Shown: positions 21,262-32,410 of the stretch, piece by piece | How the letters are laid out: every line of letters starts with the position of its first letter | How positions within the stretch are numbered: the first letter of the stretch is position 1 | Source of the DNA: Agapetus fuscipes | Taxonomy: Eukaryota > Arthropoda > Insecta > Trichoptera > Glossosomatidae | Reading direction: 5' to 3' | Length of the DNA stretch: 64,000 nt | Assembly (NCBI GenBank): GCA_951799405.1 | Contig: OX637335.1 | Span: 16,496,342 to 16,560,341, forward strand | The notes under the pieces: model-generated | Told to the model about the DNA's origin: nothing | Seen by the model: only the letters and a program-made list of their open reading frames with translations | The model's database searches: none | Translations under genes and position numbers: made by a program

Positions 21262-21712
21262 ATAATCTAAGTTGTAAAGATATATTAATATTTAAAACTC
21301 ATATTAAATGCATGTCTATAGACAGAAACGTGTAAATTCACGCTTTAGCAAATGAACATAAACCCTGCAAGTTTTGCCGACCTTCTCTGAAACAGTTGTG
21401 AAATTGGCAAAGTGAACATTTCAAAAAAACCATGAGTGGTTGATATGAGGCTGGCCACCCATACTGTGAAAAAGATCCACTGTGCCAATGCCACCCCTGC
21501 TTCAGGGAAGGTTGGCAAGAGTTGCAGTGCTTATGTTCATCTGAAATTTGGGTTTTTGTATTGTAGGTCTACATTTGGCATGTGTAAGCGAAAACTTATG
21601 TGTATCTGCTTATGAGAATGCATTTAATATGAATATTAAATGTAATATATCTTTGCAATTTAGATTGTAGATTATAGAGTGGTTAGTCTCATATCAACCT
21701 ACAATTCAAGGA
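21262..21712 (-). repeat. Family X copy split by another X copy
   Basis: Reverse X runs 21262-21441 ('ctataatctaagttgtaaag' to 'ccatgagtggtt') and resumes at 21677-21712 ('gagtggttagtctcatatca' to 'acaattcaagg'). The gap is a plus-strand X. Confidence 0.75.
21442..21676 (+). repeat. Family X copy inserted into X, with 8-bp flanking repeat
   Basis: Starts GATATGAGGCTGG (slightly 5' truncated) and ends CAATTTAGATTGTAGATTAT. GAGTGGTT is present on both sides (21434-21441 and 21677-21684), consistent with a target-site duplication. 'TGGTTG' also resembles the X start, so one or two bases could belong to either. Confidence 0.75.
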
Positions 21713-21968
21713 ACACAAATAATAAATAATATTTGAGTATGTAAATCAACAGAACCTTAAAAAAAGTTGTTTCATTTGATTCATTGTACACCTCAGGTTG
21801 GGAGATACTTTTTCTCCCACAACTGATTGTGCATAAAATAAACGCATAAGAAAATTTTAACAAACTCTTTTACGTTTACTGTTTACAAGCTATCCTAAAC
21901 CACTTACTTACTATCTTCGTTAGTACAAAAACAATAGGCTGTTTATTTCCCTACCAAAAACACTGTGT

Positions 21969-22107
21969 CCCGAGTATAAAACTCACCTCAATTGCGTAAA
22001 TCAAAAATGTTTTGAATATGCGATGGCACTCTTGCAGGGTGATTTAGTTTCCATACATTTTTACAATTTACGCAATCGAGGTGAGTTGACGCAATGTTTT
22101 AAACTAG
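21969..22107. mobile_element. Palindromic MITE family C
   Basis: CCGAGTATAAAACTCACCTC then AATTGCGTAAAT on the left; ATTTACGCAATCGAGGTGAG and GCAATGTTTTAAACTAG on the right. The inner arm of about 20 bp pairs with one mismatch. Confidence 0.75.
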
Positions 22108-22564
22108 AGGCACTGGAGTGGATTAATGTCTTTCGAATTTGCTTGCGCTCAAACATCTTAAACCCTCTGAACTTTTGGATTTTTCTTTTGTGAATTATAA
22201 ATTAACAAATTACCATCTCGGTGTAAATAAACAGAGGAGAGATCCTGCAGGACGTTTTTTTTTTGTCAGGGGAAGAAAAAACTTTGTAGCGATTAAATAC
22301 CCCGTCGTTTATCTTTTCATAATTTCTTTTGCAGAAAAAGCGAGGGGTTAAAATTAATCTCTTTTCTTAATTTGTAAGAATGAAAGATGGCCTATCCAGA
22401 GATGATAAAATCGAATCAATATTTCTACATTTTTGAGACCGAGTTTCACCGTTTTTCATTTAGAAGCTGAAAATTAAAGTGCCTTTTAATATGGGGTAAA
22501 AATGTAATTGATCGTTTGGGCATTAACTTTGTAACTTTCGTCTTGATAGAGTGATAATAAATAA
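22108..22564. other. unassigned DNA
   Basis: No recognised element. One 70-codon frame (22139-22351) has no domain. Confidence 0.35.
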
Positions 22565-22675
22565 AGAAAAAAGTTTTTTGATTACACACTTAATAGTATA
22601 CAATCAAAAAATTAAAACCGGTTTAAACATAACGCTTGCATCTTCAGGTGGTCTTATTAAAAAAATTATTTATTA
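22565..22675 (-). ncRNA. Hammerhead-like motif, degraded
   Basis: The minus strand reads CACCTGAAGATGCAAGCG then TTATGTTTAAACCGGTTT. CTGAAGA is intact, but stem II is poor and GAAAC has become TAAAC. The AT-rich tail with CACTTTATTT-like context fits a decayed Penelope-type end. Confidence 0.4.
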
Positions 22676-22719
22676 TTTACTAGACCGCCGGAGGAGAGAC
22701 TAATACCACAAAAACTGTA

Positions 22720-22795
22720 ACTGTAGCTCCGTCGTCATTCCGCTAGGGATATCCATAGCCTCTGCACGTTTGACTCCATTTTTTTCTGTTAAGCC
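22720..22795 (-). pseudogene. Short LINE C-terminal end
   Basis: The minus strand reads E-A-M-D-I-P-S-G-M-T-T-E-L-Q-L-Q, the last residues of the scattered LINE family. Confidence 0.55.
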
Positions 22796-22898
22796 AGAGA
22801 AGTAGCAACTGAAAACGTGTATTTCCTTCATAAGCCTTTGTTCCATTTTTTTCAGTCGTTCATCAACTACATTGATACAAAATATTAATTGTTCATAT

Positions 22899-23240
22899 TG
22901 TTTCGAATATGTAATTGTGTATCTGTGTGGGCTAGTGTGAAAGTGTCTGTGAAAGCCTAAATCTCTAGGTATAGGCGCTTATATAATTTTACTTGTTTTT
23001 CTTCAATATTGTGTGAGTATTTACCCGAATATTCTAATTAAAATATTCTGTCGAAATCTCGCATGTTCCGGTTCCCAATGTTTCAAGAACGATCCTTATG
23101 GCTTCTATAAAAAGGCCAGAACGGTCTGTAGCTTAAGACTTGTATCTAAACTGTAGAGAAATACAGAGCAAAAGTCACTCTGTGTATCGTATGTGCAAAA
23201 TAAATAGCCGAAATTTTTATTTCATCGAACCCAGTAATAT
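22899..23240 (+). mobile_element. Solo LTR (family shared with 32411, 43231, 30405, 33375)
   Basis: Starts TGTTTCGAATATG and contains a TATA box (TATAAAAA at 23106), a poly(A) signal (AATAAA at about 23199) and an ending in 'ttcatcgaacccagtaa'. It aligns with the other copies through GTGTCTGTG, TCTCTAG, TGTGAGT-ATT and ATATTCT blocks. No internal retroelement genes flank it. Confidence 0.65.
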
Positions 23241-23790
23241 ATTTTACTTAAACATTAAAAAAACGTGCTTAGTTCATTTCGAAAAGCAGAAAGCTACTTA
23301 CAAACTGTAATTGCATTTTAGCGAAGTAGTTTTTTTGTTTAGTTACTTTTAGCACAGAAACCGTTTTTCCAAGATGAAGTCAATTAAATGTAAGCGCTTT
23401 CTCCTGTGACCCACAAAACTGCTCCCGCGTATTAAACGTCGCGTAAATAAATACTCAAGCATCGCGTAAAGAAAAAACTGCTAAGAATTAAGGCCAGCGC
23501 TACTGGTGAGCGTTAAAGCTTACATACATTTTATCTGTTTATGGATGGTTGAGTATTAAGGAAATATTGAAATCTTGGGTTACAGACCAGGACAGTGTGT
23601 GATGGAAAGTAGATAACTAAGAGTACGTGATTTTAAGGTTATTTTACAGGCTAGTACATTCAGTAGAGGCAAATACATTTCAAAATACCTAACATTTTTT
23701 GCTTTGAAAAAACACTATACGTGTAGATTAGTAGCTTTTAGCGTGTTGTTAAGAGTAGCAAAGCGTAGCAAAAATACCCTAATAACTCAC
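23241..23790. other. unassigned DNA
   Basis: 'aaacgtcgcgtaaataaat' and 'agcatcgcgtaaag' near 23430-23470 repeat each other; nothing else is recognised. Confidence 0.35.
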
Positions 23791-24034
23791 TAATCTAATC
23801 TAATCTAATCTAAGTTGCAAAGATATGTAACACTGAGGATTCAAATAACATGTATTTTCACAAGCAAACACGTACAATATCGCGCCTGTACATGCCGCAT
23901 GTGAACCTACAACATAAAAACCAAAATCTACATCCTGCAACTCTTGCCGGCCTCCCCTGAAATAGGGGGGACATTTGCCCATTTTCTACAGCATGGGTGG
24001 TCAGCTATATACCAACCTACAAGTCAAGGAACAA
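23791..24034 (-). repeat. Family X copy with tandem TTAGA tail
   Basis: Begins with four ATCTA repeats (the tail on this strand), then CTAAGTTGCAAAGATATG, and ends 'caacctacaagtcaaggaac'. A good example of the simple-repeat tail. Confidence 0.85.
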
Positions 24035-24600
24035 ACACAACACATAGCATTTTTTTTAAATCACACTCGGAAGAGGCAAATACATTTCAGAATACGTAAC
24101 TTGTATATATTTTTTCACTTAGGAGCGTTTAGCGTAGCAAAAATGACACGTCTTATAACTTGCCAATAACTACTTGCCATTAACCCTTAACCGATATTTT
24201 TTCACTTAACAATTCCACTAAATACTTATCACTCACTAATTTCCACTAACCACCTTTTTCCCATCATTTGTAGCAGCTTGTAGAATAACGACCGCCCAAG
24301 TGACTCGAAAGTAACTCATTATTACTTCCGATGCAGGAGCTGACTGCAGAGATGCCCATTTGTAAGTTTACGGATTGTTTGTTAAGGGAAACATCAAACA
24401 CACAATCGATACGAGACGAGCACTCATTACAAAACAGGGGAGATCTTTATTGCGACGCTGTAAAAGTAACAATGTTTGATCGTCAACAAAAACGAGAATA
24501 AAATTAAAATGTACAAAGAAAAGTTCATAAAAATTACGTTATTATTTAACCATTTTCCGTATTTGTATTATTGTATTAAATCTTCTATAATATAACCTAT
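24035..24600. other. unassigned DNA
   Basis: A TTAC/TAAC-type degenerate run at 24160-24255, otherwise nothing recognised. Confidence 0.35.
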
Positions 24601-24792
24601 AATTTAAGTCGCAAAGATAAATATGAACATTTAAAATTCATGTTATATGCATGCCCTCAAAAAACCATGCGAAATTTCACGCTTGCCCTGCAACTTTTGC
24701 CGACGTTCCCTGAAATAGGAGTGAAGTTGGTAAAGTGAACCATTTTTTACAGTATGAAGAGTCATTCTTATACAAGCTTAGGTATAAGTCAA
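24601..24792 (-). repeat. Family X copy, internally deleted
   Basis: From 'atttaagtcgcaaagata' to 'aagcttaggtataagtca'. About 50 bp between 'gaaatttcacgctt' and 'gccctgcaacttttgcc' is missing. Confidence 0.8.
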
Positions 24793-24820
24793 AAAATATC
24801 AAACTTGGAGAAATATCTTT

Positions 24821-25063
24821 AATCTATGATCTAAGTTGCAAAGATATGAATGTAAGACTTAAAACTCATATTAAATGCATGACCACAAACGGACACGTGT
24901 TCAAGTTCACGCTTACACATGCCACATGTGACTTGAACCTCGAAAATGAACCTTGCAACTTTTGCCGATTTTGCCTGAAACAGGGGTGTCATTGACAAAG
25001 TGAGACATCTTTTACAGTAGGGAAGGGGGGCGTTAGACTTATACCACTCTATAAGTCAAGGGA
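24821..25063 (-). repeat. Family X copy
   Basis: Full-length reverse copy from 'gatctaagttgcaaagatat' to 'ccactctataagtcaaggg', 30 bp from the previous copy in the same orientation. Confidence 0.85.
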
Positions 25064-25388
25064 GATCGAACTTGGAAATACTTTATGAAATTATTTATAA
25101 AATCGAGTTTTTAAGCTGATAAACTAATTTTAAATTCATGAGTGATTTCTGGAATGGCCCAACAGCCCCCCAACAAATATCTCGAGTTTATTTCGGCGCC
25201 GCCCACGTTTGCATGAATATTTGAAGCGATGCCGCTGTACAAGAATAAGTACTAATTGGAAATCTTGTTGGATGTTTTGTAAGCCGAAAAAAAATCGAGT
25301 TATAATTTAATTTAATAACTGGCAACTCATTTTAGGATAGCGATGCTTTAAAATGTACGAGTTAAAGTGCTGAATAATTTTATTTCTT
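25064..25388. other. unassigned DNA
   Basis: Nothing recognised. Confidence 0.3.
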
Positions 25389-25712
25389 GGACCGGTCCGT
25401 AGTCCAGTGGCAACACTTCGGACTCGTAAATGGAAGGTTGTGGATTCGGATCCAGGCGAAACACAAAAAATATACCATTTATATTCTCAAATATGCTCTT
25501 TGCTGGGTTGAAAAAAATCATAAAATCCTTACCAAAGACCGGTCACTTAAAGGTCCATCCAGCCTTACAGCACCTGGGTCTTGCTTGAGTATTGGCGCAT
25601 TGCAGTGACGACTAAGCTCGTACACCTCTGCGGCACTTCAACAAGTGCCATAGACTCCTAGAGTCTCTAGAATCTTGGGTGTCTCCCACACAGGATTTCT
25701 TAATAATAAAAA
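25389..25712 (+). repeat. SINE family Y, subtype Yb
   Basis: Head ACCGGTCCGTAGTCCAGTGG, B-box-like GGATTCGGATCC, full body and the Yb 3' module (CTCTAGAATCTTGGG, GTCTCCCACACAGG), then an A/T tail. The upstream 'tttcttgg' equals the sequence joining the 5S-like unit to Y at 54651. Confidence 0.9.
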
Positions 25713-25744
25713 AATTTAACGCTTTTTTAACAGATTTTTATTTC

Positions 25745-25990
25745 ATGTTTGGTTGGTATGAGGCTAGCCCCCCGTGCTGTAAAAATTGGTTCACTTTTTC
25801 CAATGCCAACCCGGTTTGAGGAAAAGGCGGCAAGAGTTGCAAGGTTTATGTTCATGTCAGTTTTATTTTTATTTGTATGCACACATGCAGAATGTGTAGG
25901 CGCGAACCTACATATTGTGTCTATCTATAGGCATGCTTTTAATATGCGCCCTAAATGGTGACATATCTTTGCAGCTGAGATTATAGATTT
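25745..25990 (+). repeat. Family X copy
   Basis: 'ggttggtatgaggctagccc' to 'catatctttgcagctgagat', diverged, with the AATGCCAACCCGGTTTGAGG variant in the centre. Confidence 0.8.
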
Positions 25991-26099
25991 TTAGATTTTT
26001 TTTCATTTTTATATTTGCTTTATTAAAAGTGATTTTTCAATTGTTTTTTTTAAAGATTACTTATCAACAAAAAACAAAAATGTTGTTTCCTTCGATTCA

Positions 26100-26540
26100 G
26101 CATGCTCGAAGCGTTTCTGAGGCCGGCATTCAATTAGTGACGTCGATATAAAAGGGAAAGGACGGACGGACTGTGTAATTCACCCAAATTGAAAAATGTC
26201 TGATGGAAAGCGGAAGCGAGATAATTTAGATGAGTCGGTCTCGTAGAGGAAATGTGGGGTTCTTGTTTGTACTATAGGATGCCGCGCGTCAGAAACAAAA
26301 CTGTCCCAACATGGAATATAACTTCATTGAGATTTTTCCATTGAGATGGATGATAGCAATCTATGTGATAAACTGAAAATGGTAAAAATTAAAAGGTGGT
26401 TCTTTTCATGTGATGAGATTGCTAGAATGATAGCACTGGCAGTGTTTAATCTAAGAAACCCAGACACCATTCATGCTTCCACGAGCGGATAAATTTGTTT
26501 GTATCAACTTTAATTAAAGATGACAGATTTACGAGCAAAT
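26100..26540. other. unassigned, possibly LINE-derived DNA
   Basis: GC is higher than average and it precedes a LINE C-terminus in the same orientation. 'gaaaaatgtctgatggaaag' could begin a frame but stops follow quickly. No signature recognised. Confidence 0.3.
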
Positions 26541-26549
26541 AAGGAAGAC

Positions 26550-26803
26550 ATATGAGGAAGGTAGGCGGGGGACTATGAGATAAGCAATCTGCATGCAGCA
26601 CTGTTGTGAATAGGCTCAGGGTTCTCCACAGAAGCAACATGGCCAATTATTTAGATCGTGCCTTTTGCGTTGCCGCCCTCTGCTGTGGAATGCTTCACCA
26701 CACAAGCTGAGAATTATGGAGGGTGCAAATGCTTTTGAATCAGGATTTAAGACACATCTGTTCAGGAAGGACTATGGCTCTGCAGTGCCCTTGCGGTGAA
26801 CTC
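26550..26803 (+). pseudogene. CR1/L2-type LINE reverse transcriptase C-terminus, decayed
   Basis: Across frames it reads L-W-N-A-S-P-H-K-L-R-I-M-E-G-A-N-A-F-E-S-G-F-K-T-H-L and then F-R-K-D-Y before a stop. This parallels the end of the LINE at 46922-48545 (V-E-W-N-R-L-P-P-G-V ... K-A-H-L-F-R-K-S-Y). The upstream T-V-V-N-R-L-R-V-L-H-R-S corresponds to its R-S-A-G-D-G-V-V-N-L. Frameshifted and inactive. Confidence 0.65.
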
Positions 26804-27611
26804 ACAAAACAGCTCTAAGAATATTGTCATTTTTTTTTCTTTGCTACCCTCATGCAGAAAGCAGAATGCTTGTGCGCATGCAGGACGGGATACTAGTTAC
26901 ATTTTTTAAATATGACATTTTATCTAAGCATGAATAAGTTTATTACAAAAAGTTAAACAACATTATTGTTAAGGCAACACAACATAAACAGCACTAAGCA
27001 GTTAACACTCCTGCTAAAAAGGATAACGATTTCAACCTCCGCTTCACCAACACTTCTGTGGCACTACAACGAATGTTATAGATTCTCTAAAATCTTGGGA
27101 GTCTCCCACATAGAATTGCTACAAAAAATAAACATTAAATTATCTCCAACTTTTGCACTACGACAATCAAGATTTTCAGCTACGATACCAATACACAGTG
27201 CTACCTCTACAGCTCATACACCGTGTAGACGACACGCCTTGCTGGATGCTTCGTTGCTTTCTAGGTAAAGTAGCTATGTAGGTAGGGTAGCTAGGTAGGG
27301 TAGCTAATTCCGCCCCTTTTATTGTCTCGCCTTCGTCACCGAAAGCTCCGGCCACCGCAGGAGGCGTCTTTGTGATTGTATGGATCGTGACGCTATCGTG
27401 ATTTTATGCCGACACCTTTGCCTTTAGTTGCCTGACACTCTAAAGTAAGCAGCGTTGAAATGCGTCACGCAATAAACAATGGAAGGAAGAGATATAATAA
27501 TTAACTACAACGACGGCGAGACAGTGTGCTCTTTGTTTAAGGGCTCTTATCTTAGATTTGATGTTACGATTATAATCACTTGAATGGATATTTTTTATAC
27601 AACGATAAAAG
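26804..27611. other. unassigned; contains a Yb 3'-end fragment
   Basis: 27045-27130 carries CACTTCTGTGGCACTACAAC ... CTTGGGAGTCTCCCACATAG, the Yb 3' module without a head. A similar headless piece is at about 51800-51940. The 10-bp 'gtagctaggtagg' phrase repeats at 27265-27305. Nothing else recognised. Confidence 0.45.
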
Positions 27612-28010
27612 GAACAGAACGGTCTGTAGTCTGGTGGTTAAAATAGTATGGCCAGATCAGATTGAAGACATGAAGAAAGTATGGGATGTACTGAGGGAAT
27701 ATTAAAGAAATAAACTTAAAGACGTACTTTTCTGGAAGGATAAGAGGAATTAAGCCAAATCTCTAGCGCTTCCCTAGTGAAATGGTGGGAAAGTAACAGT
27801 TACAATTTCAGATACACGCTAGGCTGTGTGTTCGATTCCTGACTGACCACAATAAAACATGTAAGGTCTACGCAAGGTTGAAAAAATCCTGTGAGTATTT
27901 TTGTGTGATAGAAAATGGGTCTTTTTTTAAAATTGGTGCTTTCTATAGCAATGATTAACCTCGTAGAGTGCTCTTGAGAAATAGTTCACACAAAAATAAA
28001 TGAATCATCA
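27612..28010 (+). repeat. SINE family Y, subtype Ya, old and interrupted
   Basis: Head 'acggtctgtagtctggtggt' and B-box-like TTCGATTCCTG are separated by about 165 foreign bp. The Ya 3' module follows (CTCTTGAGAAATAGTTCACA, AAATGAATCATC). Confidence 0.65.
27650..27815 (+). pseudogene. LINE C-terminal fragment inside Y
   Basis: 'gaagacatgaagaaagtatg' (E-D-M-K-K-V-W) and 'cgcttccctagtgaaatgg' followed by 'agtaacagttacaatttcag' match the end of the scattered LINE family in order. Confidence 0.5.
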
Positions 28011-28248
28011 AAATATAAATTCATTTATTTTACATTAAATTCACACTCAAATTTAAAAGCTGTAAAAAATAAGTTGTTTTTAGTGCTGAAAGCCACCCTA
28101 CTACAGCTTTATACGAGTAAAATACCATGCCTTACATTTCCAAATTTTGGATCCTTCCTTTTGTATTCCGAAAAGTTAAATTGGAAGTCACATTGTAGAC
28201 ACGAGCTTTCGCCTGTTTCAATAATAACTCAGGGAACATTAATACATC

Positions 28249-28393
28249 AAAGTATAAAATATTGCGTAAATCTCACTTCGATTGAGTACATTGAAAATGT
28301 ATTGAATGCACGATGAAACTCCTGGCGAGTGATTTAGTTTTCATATATTTCACACGATTGCTAGGGAGTCTACGCAATGTTTTATAGTCGGGT
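28249..28393. mobile_element. Palindromic MITE family C
   Basis: 'AAGTATAAAATATTGCGTAA' at the left is answered by 'TACGCAATGTTTTATAGTCG' at the right. The centre contains 'gagtgatttagttttcatat', also present in the 21969 and 52084 members. Confidence 0.7.
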
Positions 28394-30129
28394 TACAGTA
28401 TCGGGAAATCACAGAGCCGTATTTACTTTTCGCTGGCAGTTTATATGTGCGGCCCAAGATGAATTTCATGAATACCCCTCAGAGGTTAATAAAATATTCA
28501 CTCTCTCCAACATTATGGTAATTCATTTCACCGGATCCCGCCGACGTGAACTGCGTATGTGCCCGCATACTTATTGGGCTCTTCCTCACATCTCAAATCT
28601 CGAATTTCCTCTCGGATCGCTTCCGTACCCGCTCGTGGCCGCTTGCCGAAGAGTAAAAATCTTAAAACAGCACGCGCAGAATATAGTGTTGCGAATATGC
28701 ACGATGTTGCGTGGTTGTGTTAGTGTAATAATAAGTCTCCCTAGAAGTGAGTAGACGCTAAGGTAGCTATTATTTTTTTATTTAAAATTTTGTCTTCGGT
28801 TATTTTATCTATTTAGTGGTATTTCTACAAAAATATAAGGAGTAATCAATTTAACCTCAAGTATGACCTTAATTACATCCACTTACTTCTTTCATAATTT
28901 ACGCAATAAAGCAATATTTTGTAGTAAGTTTTCGACTAAATATGCAAAATTTCTAATGCCAAGTTTTTTTAGCGATAAATTTAATTATTAAAAAGTTATA
29001 CCCTCTATAATGCTGTTGTTATGTTATTTTAAAATAACATATAAAAAAACAATCTCCAAGTGTACAGTGTGTTTTGTGGGCCGAACGGAGCCGAACGGTC
29101 ACGGAAGCGGCCAAACTGCGCCGCGTGATCGCCCTGAGAGTGATGCTGATGAGAGCTAGCCGGAGTAAGTATCCTGTAGGTACATTCTGGAGATACCTTT
29201 CAATCTAAACATAACACTGTACTTAAAACAAAAACCCTTTTGACAATATTGTTATGATTTTAATTGTTTTTTAAAATTTAATTTGCAGTTTCTTTAACAG
29301 GATTTATTTCGCACAATATATACGGTTACACAGTATTTCTCTAGCTCTATCTTGCTCTTCACGTCACACTGTTTCATGCGTTCTGACTCCCGCACCATTG
29401 CGGTTCGTATATGAGCTACGAAAGAGACGATTCTTGCATGTTCTAGATTATTCCACATACTTACATAATGGATTTTTCGAAACACTTCCAGATTGATAGA
29501 CACACACCAACGTACTTAGGCCCACGTACACGCAAACTGTTCGTAACAATATTTTGATAATCTGAATATACTGACATTTTGTAGAACATTTTTTCTCTTG
29601 CTGTTTCATTTTGGTGCCTGCGCAGAATAACCTAAAACTCGTACAAGCTCTCTCTATAAAAAAAATGTATCCATAGCCACTTCCCGACTCCATACATCTC
29701 TCTTCGGGCATTTAACAGTTCTCCGCACACATTATAACTGAAATTATATTAGCGGGAAAAATTACGAGATTTATTGGAGGGATGAAAAAATAGCTCGCGT
29801 GAGGGATGAAGTACGCGGTTAGAATTTAATAATCATTCTGAATAAATCGTGAAGTATTCAAACCTGTAATTCTAGTATAAAGAATGGAAACTACTTCACT
29901 CACTAGTGGTGCTGTTGTAATTTTAGTACATTTTTCTATTTATATAAGGAAGTTAATTTATGTTTTATACTCTTGCTGTTTCTATTTGTACTCTAATTTA
30001 TTCTTATTCAATTCTAATTATGAGACTGTTTAGGCTCGGTTTTTCATCATATTTTATTTAAGATTCAAAGAAAATTTCAAGGCCTTTTCATGACCTGAAA
30101 TGATTCGTATAGTAGGTACCAAAATCAAT
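28394..30129. other. Unassigned, unique-looking DNA with a GC-richer patch
   Basis: 28400-28750 is GC-richer, CpG-containing and open for 125 codons on the plus strand, starting inside MITE C. The translation has no motif I recognise. 29080-29170 (gccgaacggagccgaacgg) is also GC-rich with a short direct repeat. 29290-29720 has open frames on the minus strand without features. This is the longest stretch without an identified repeat and could hold regulatory or exon sequence. Confidence 0.35.
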
Positions 30130-30403
30130 AATTATGATAATATTTGGATGATTTATTTAGTAAACGCTGTTGTTTTGTGAATCACACCTCAAGAGCCCAA
30201 AGTAATCACAAAATAAAACACAAAGTTTTTCTTTACGAGTTGGTTTCTTATCCCCTTCTCTTGATAAGGTTGTGATGACACTCCAAAAGTGCTCAAGATA
30301 ATAAACCAACTCGTGAACAAAAACTGTGTAATTATTTTTGCATTATAGTTGAATGTATTTTACCGAAGTGTTAACCACTAGACTACATACCGGTCATAAA
30401 ATA
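30130..30403 (-). repeat. SINE family Y remnants around a palindrome
   Basis: 30140-30196 is the Ya tail on the minus strand ('gatgatttatttagtaaacg', 'gaatcacacctcaagagccc'). 30362-30400 is the tRNA head ('gtgttaaccactagactaca'). The body is missing and MITE E occupies the gap. Confidence 0.65.
30203..30346. mobile_element. Palindromic MITE family E
   Basis: ACACAAAGTTTTTCTTTACG then AGTTGGTTTCTTATC answers AAGATAATAAACCAACTCGT and GAACAAAAACTGTGT. It has the same arms as 1398-1542. Confidence 0.75.
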
Positions 30404-30404
30404 T

Positions 30405-30719
30405 TGTTATGTTTTTAAGCGGGTTCTATTTAATTAAAACTGTGGTTTATTTATTTTATCTCGGTTCAGAGTTATATTTGCACAGTAGGTAAGTACAATT
30501 CAACGGTTGATATATTGCTCCAACTACATGAAAATTTGGTCCTCAATAATACTAAAAATAAAGATAATACAAAAAAATGGAGAATTGCTCCCTACCACCT
30601 TGCTAGATTTTACCAGAACATTCGATTCAACCAATCTCAAACAAACACAAATAATCTACTTACATATGTGTCTTATTATTACACTAACACAGACAACACA
30701 CCTACTCATATTCGTAACA
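30405..30719 (-). mobile_element. Solo LTR
   Basis: The plus strand begins TGTTATGTTTTTAAGCGGG and ends CTCATATTCGTAACA, so the minus strand starts TGTTACGAATATGAG and ends CATAACA. It belongs to the 32411 family. No matching target duplication was seen. Confidence 0.65.
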
Positions 30720-30759
30720 GAATGTATAAACACCAGAAATAGTATAATGAATAATTTTC

Positions 30760-31318
30760 CTTAATTCATAGGTTGTTATGAGGCTGATCACCCATACTGT
30801 AAAAACTGGTTCAATGTCGCCCCCGTTTCAGGGAACGTCGGCAAGAGTTGCAGTGCTTTTGTTCTTTAGAGATTTGTTTTCATATGCGGGATGTGTAAAC
30901 GCGAACTTATACTTATAGGAATGCGTTTAACGTTGTAACGAGTGCATGGCAGTGTTAGTGAATACGCGATCCTAATCACGCTGGTGTAACAACGCTCAAG
31001 AATGGAATCATCCACTATGTTCGAGAAATCGAGAACAGTCGAGAAACGTCTGTGCGAACGTATATATATGTGTGCCGCAATTGTGTGCAGGCCAGGTCGA
31101 TTGAAACATTGAGCCGAGAAGTCGATAAGCCAAGAGCTAGAAAAGTGAATAGTACATTGTAAACCGACATTGTGTAAAATAAATAAATTGTAATTTTCTC
31201 ACTGTGTAAACCACCAAACCCTTACAAAACATAAATTGTAGTTTGATTAAAAGAACCCAAATAAAATCGTCACAATATGAATGTTAAATGTAATATATCT
31301 TTGAAACTTAGATTATTA
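30760..31318 (+). repeat. Family X copy interrupted by an LTR-like insert
   Basis: X runs from 'ccttaattcataggttgtta' to 'gaatgcgtttaa' (30935) and resumes at 'tatgaatgttaaatgtaata' (31273) through 'ctttgaaacttagatta'. Confidence 0.75.
30938..31270 (+). mobile_element. LTR-like insertion in X
   Basis: Starts TGTAACGAGTGC and ends ATCGTCACA, with TATATATA near 31064 and AAATAAATAAATTG near 31178. The promoter and poly(A)-signal order fits a solo LTR of a different family from 32411. Target duplication is unclear. 'actgtgtaaaccaccaaacc' recurs at about 61901-61920. Confidence 0.5.
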
Positions 31319-31657
31319 TTATTAAGAGAAAAGACGTTTGGGGAAAAGGGCACAAAAGCCGCAAAGGGAAAATATGAAGCATGATCTAATTGCCATCATG
31401 CAATAATTACACAACATGTTTGCCGTGCGCTTTGTGTTAGGGGTCGAAACTTGCCTTGGGGGATGCAACATGCCTAACTTTTAATTAAGATAATGAAGCA
31501 AAACATTCACTGATAGTTCGTGCAGTGTTATTTGTGTCCTCCAGTTCTAATGAACGACCGCTCACTGAAGTGTGACGTCATGGATGTATCATATGTGCCA
31601 TCCCTTAGGACACGTACACGACATAAGTTGTATGGGAATCAAAGTTGTATAGAAATC

Positions 31658-31970
31658 AAAGTCCAATGGCAACACTTCGGACTCGTAAATGGAAGGTTGT
31701 GGATTCGGACCCCAGCGGAGCACAAAAGAAAAGTAAAATTTATATTTCCAAATATGCTCTTCGCTGGGTTGAAAAAAATCATAAAAACTTTACCAAAGAC
31801 CGGTCACTAAAAAGGTCCATCCAGCCTTACAGCACCGGAGTCTTGCTTGAGTATTTGCGCTTTGTAGCGACGACCAAGCTCGTACACCTCTGCGGCACTA
31901 CAACAAGTGTCAAAGACCCCTAGAGTCTCTAAAATCTAGGGAGTCTCTCGCACAGAATTAAAAAAAAAGT
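31658..31970 (+). repeat. SINE family Y, subtype Yb, 5' clipped
   Basis: Starts at 'gtccaatggcaacacttcgg', lacking the first ~10 bp; B-box-like GGATTCGGACCC, body and Yb module follow, with an A-run end. Confidence 0.85.
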
Positions 31971-32017
31971 TAAAGAGTGGGTGTGTGCTGACATTGTGAA
32001 GAATCATTTTAAATTGA

Positions 32018-32082
32018 CGATGTGAAATTAAAACACAAAGTTTTTGTTCACGAGTTGATTTATTTCCTCGAGTGCTTTCGAT
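32018..32082. mobile_element. MITE family E, one arm
   Basis: 'aaaacacaaagtttttgttc' then 'acgagttgatttatttcctc' and 'gagtgctttcg' match one arm of 1398-1542. The second arm is absent. Confidence 0.6.
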
Positions 32083-32204
32083 GTTAATACAGCATCAATT
32101 CTGCATCATTCAGAGGACATGTTGTCCTTTCTAGAGGTCTTCTCTTTTCAATTATCCGTATCCGATTATCCTCATTACTTGGCAATGCCATGAAACCAAA
32201 GTTG

Positions 32205-32370
32205 TCAAGATTTATGATACATAATGAATGGATGTCCACAATCAGACAAGTGTAAGTTGGCGCTTCCACATGCTGCAAAATAAAACCCAATTCTCACATC
32301 AACATAAAATCTGCAACTCTTGTCGAGTTTTCTTAAATCTGTGAACCAATTTTTACAATGAATGTCATAA
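32205..32370 (-). repeat. Family X fragment
   Basis: 'acaatcagacaagtgtaagt' ... 'acataaaatctgcaactctt' ... 'gtgaaccaatttttacaatg': the centre of X, with 'cgagttttcttaaatc' replacing the usual GACCTTCCCTGAAAC block. Confidence 0.65.
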
Positions 32371-32410
32371 AAAAAACTGTTTAAACATTTTGAAATGTTT
32401 ACCATTATAT

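Noticed and set aside
28377..28754. 125-codon plus-strand frame as a gene
   Set aside because: Starts inside a palindromic MITE and shows no recognisable domain; kept only as an unassigned patch.
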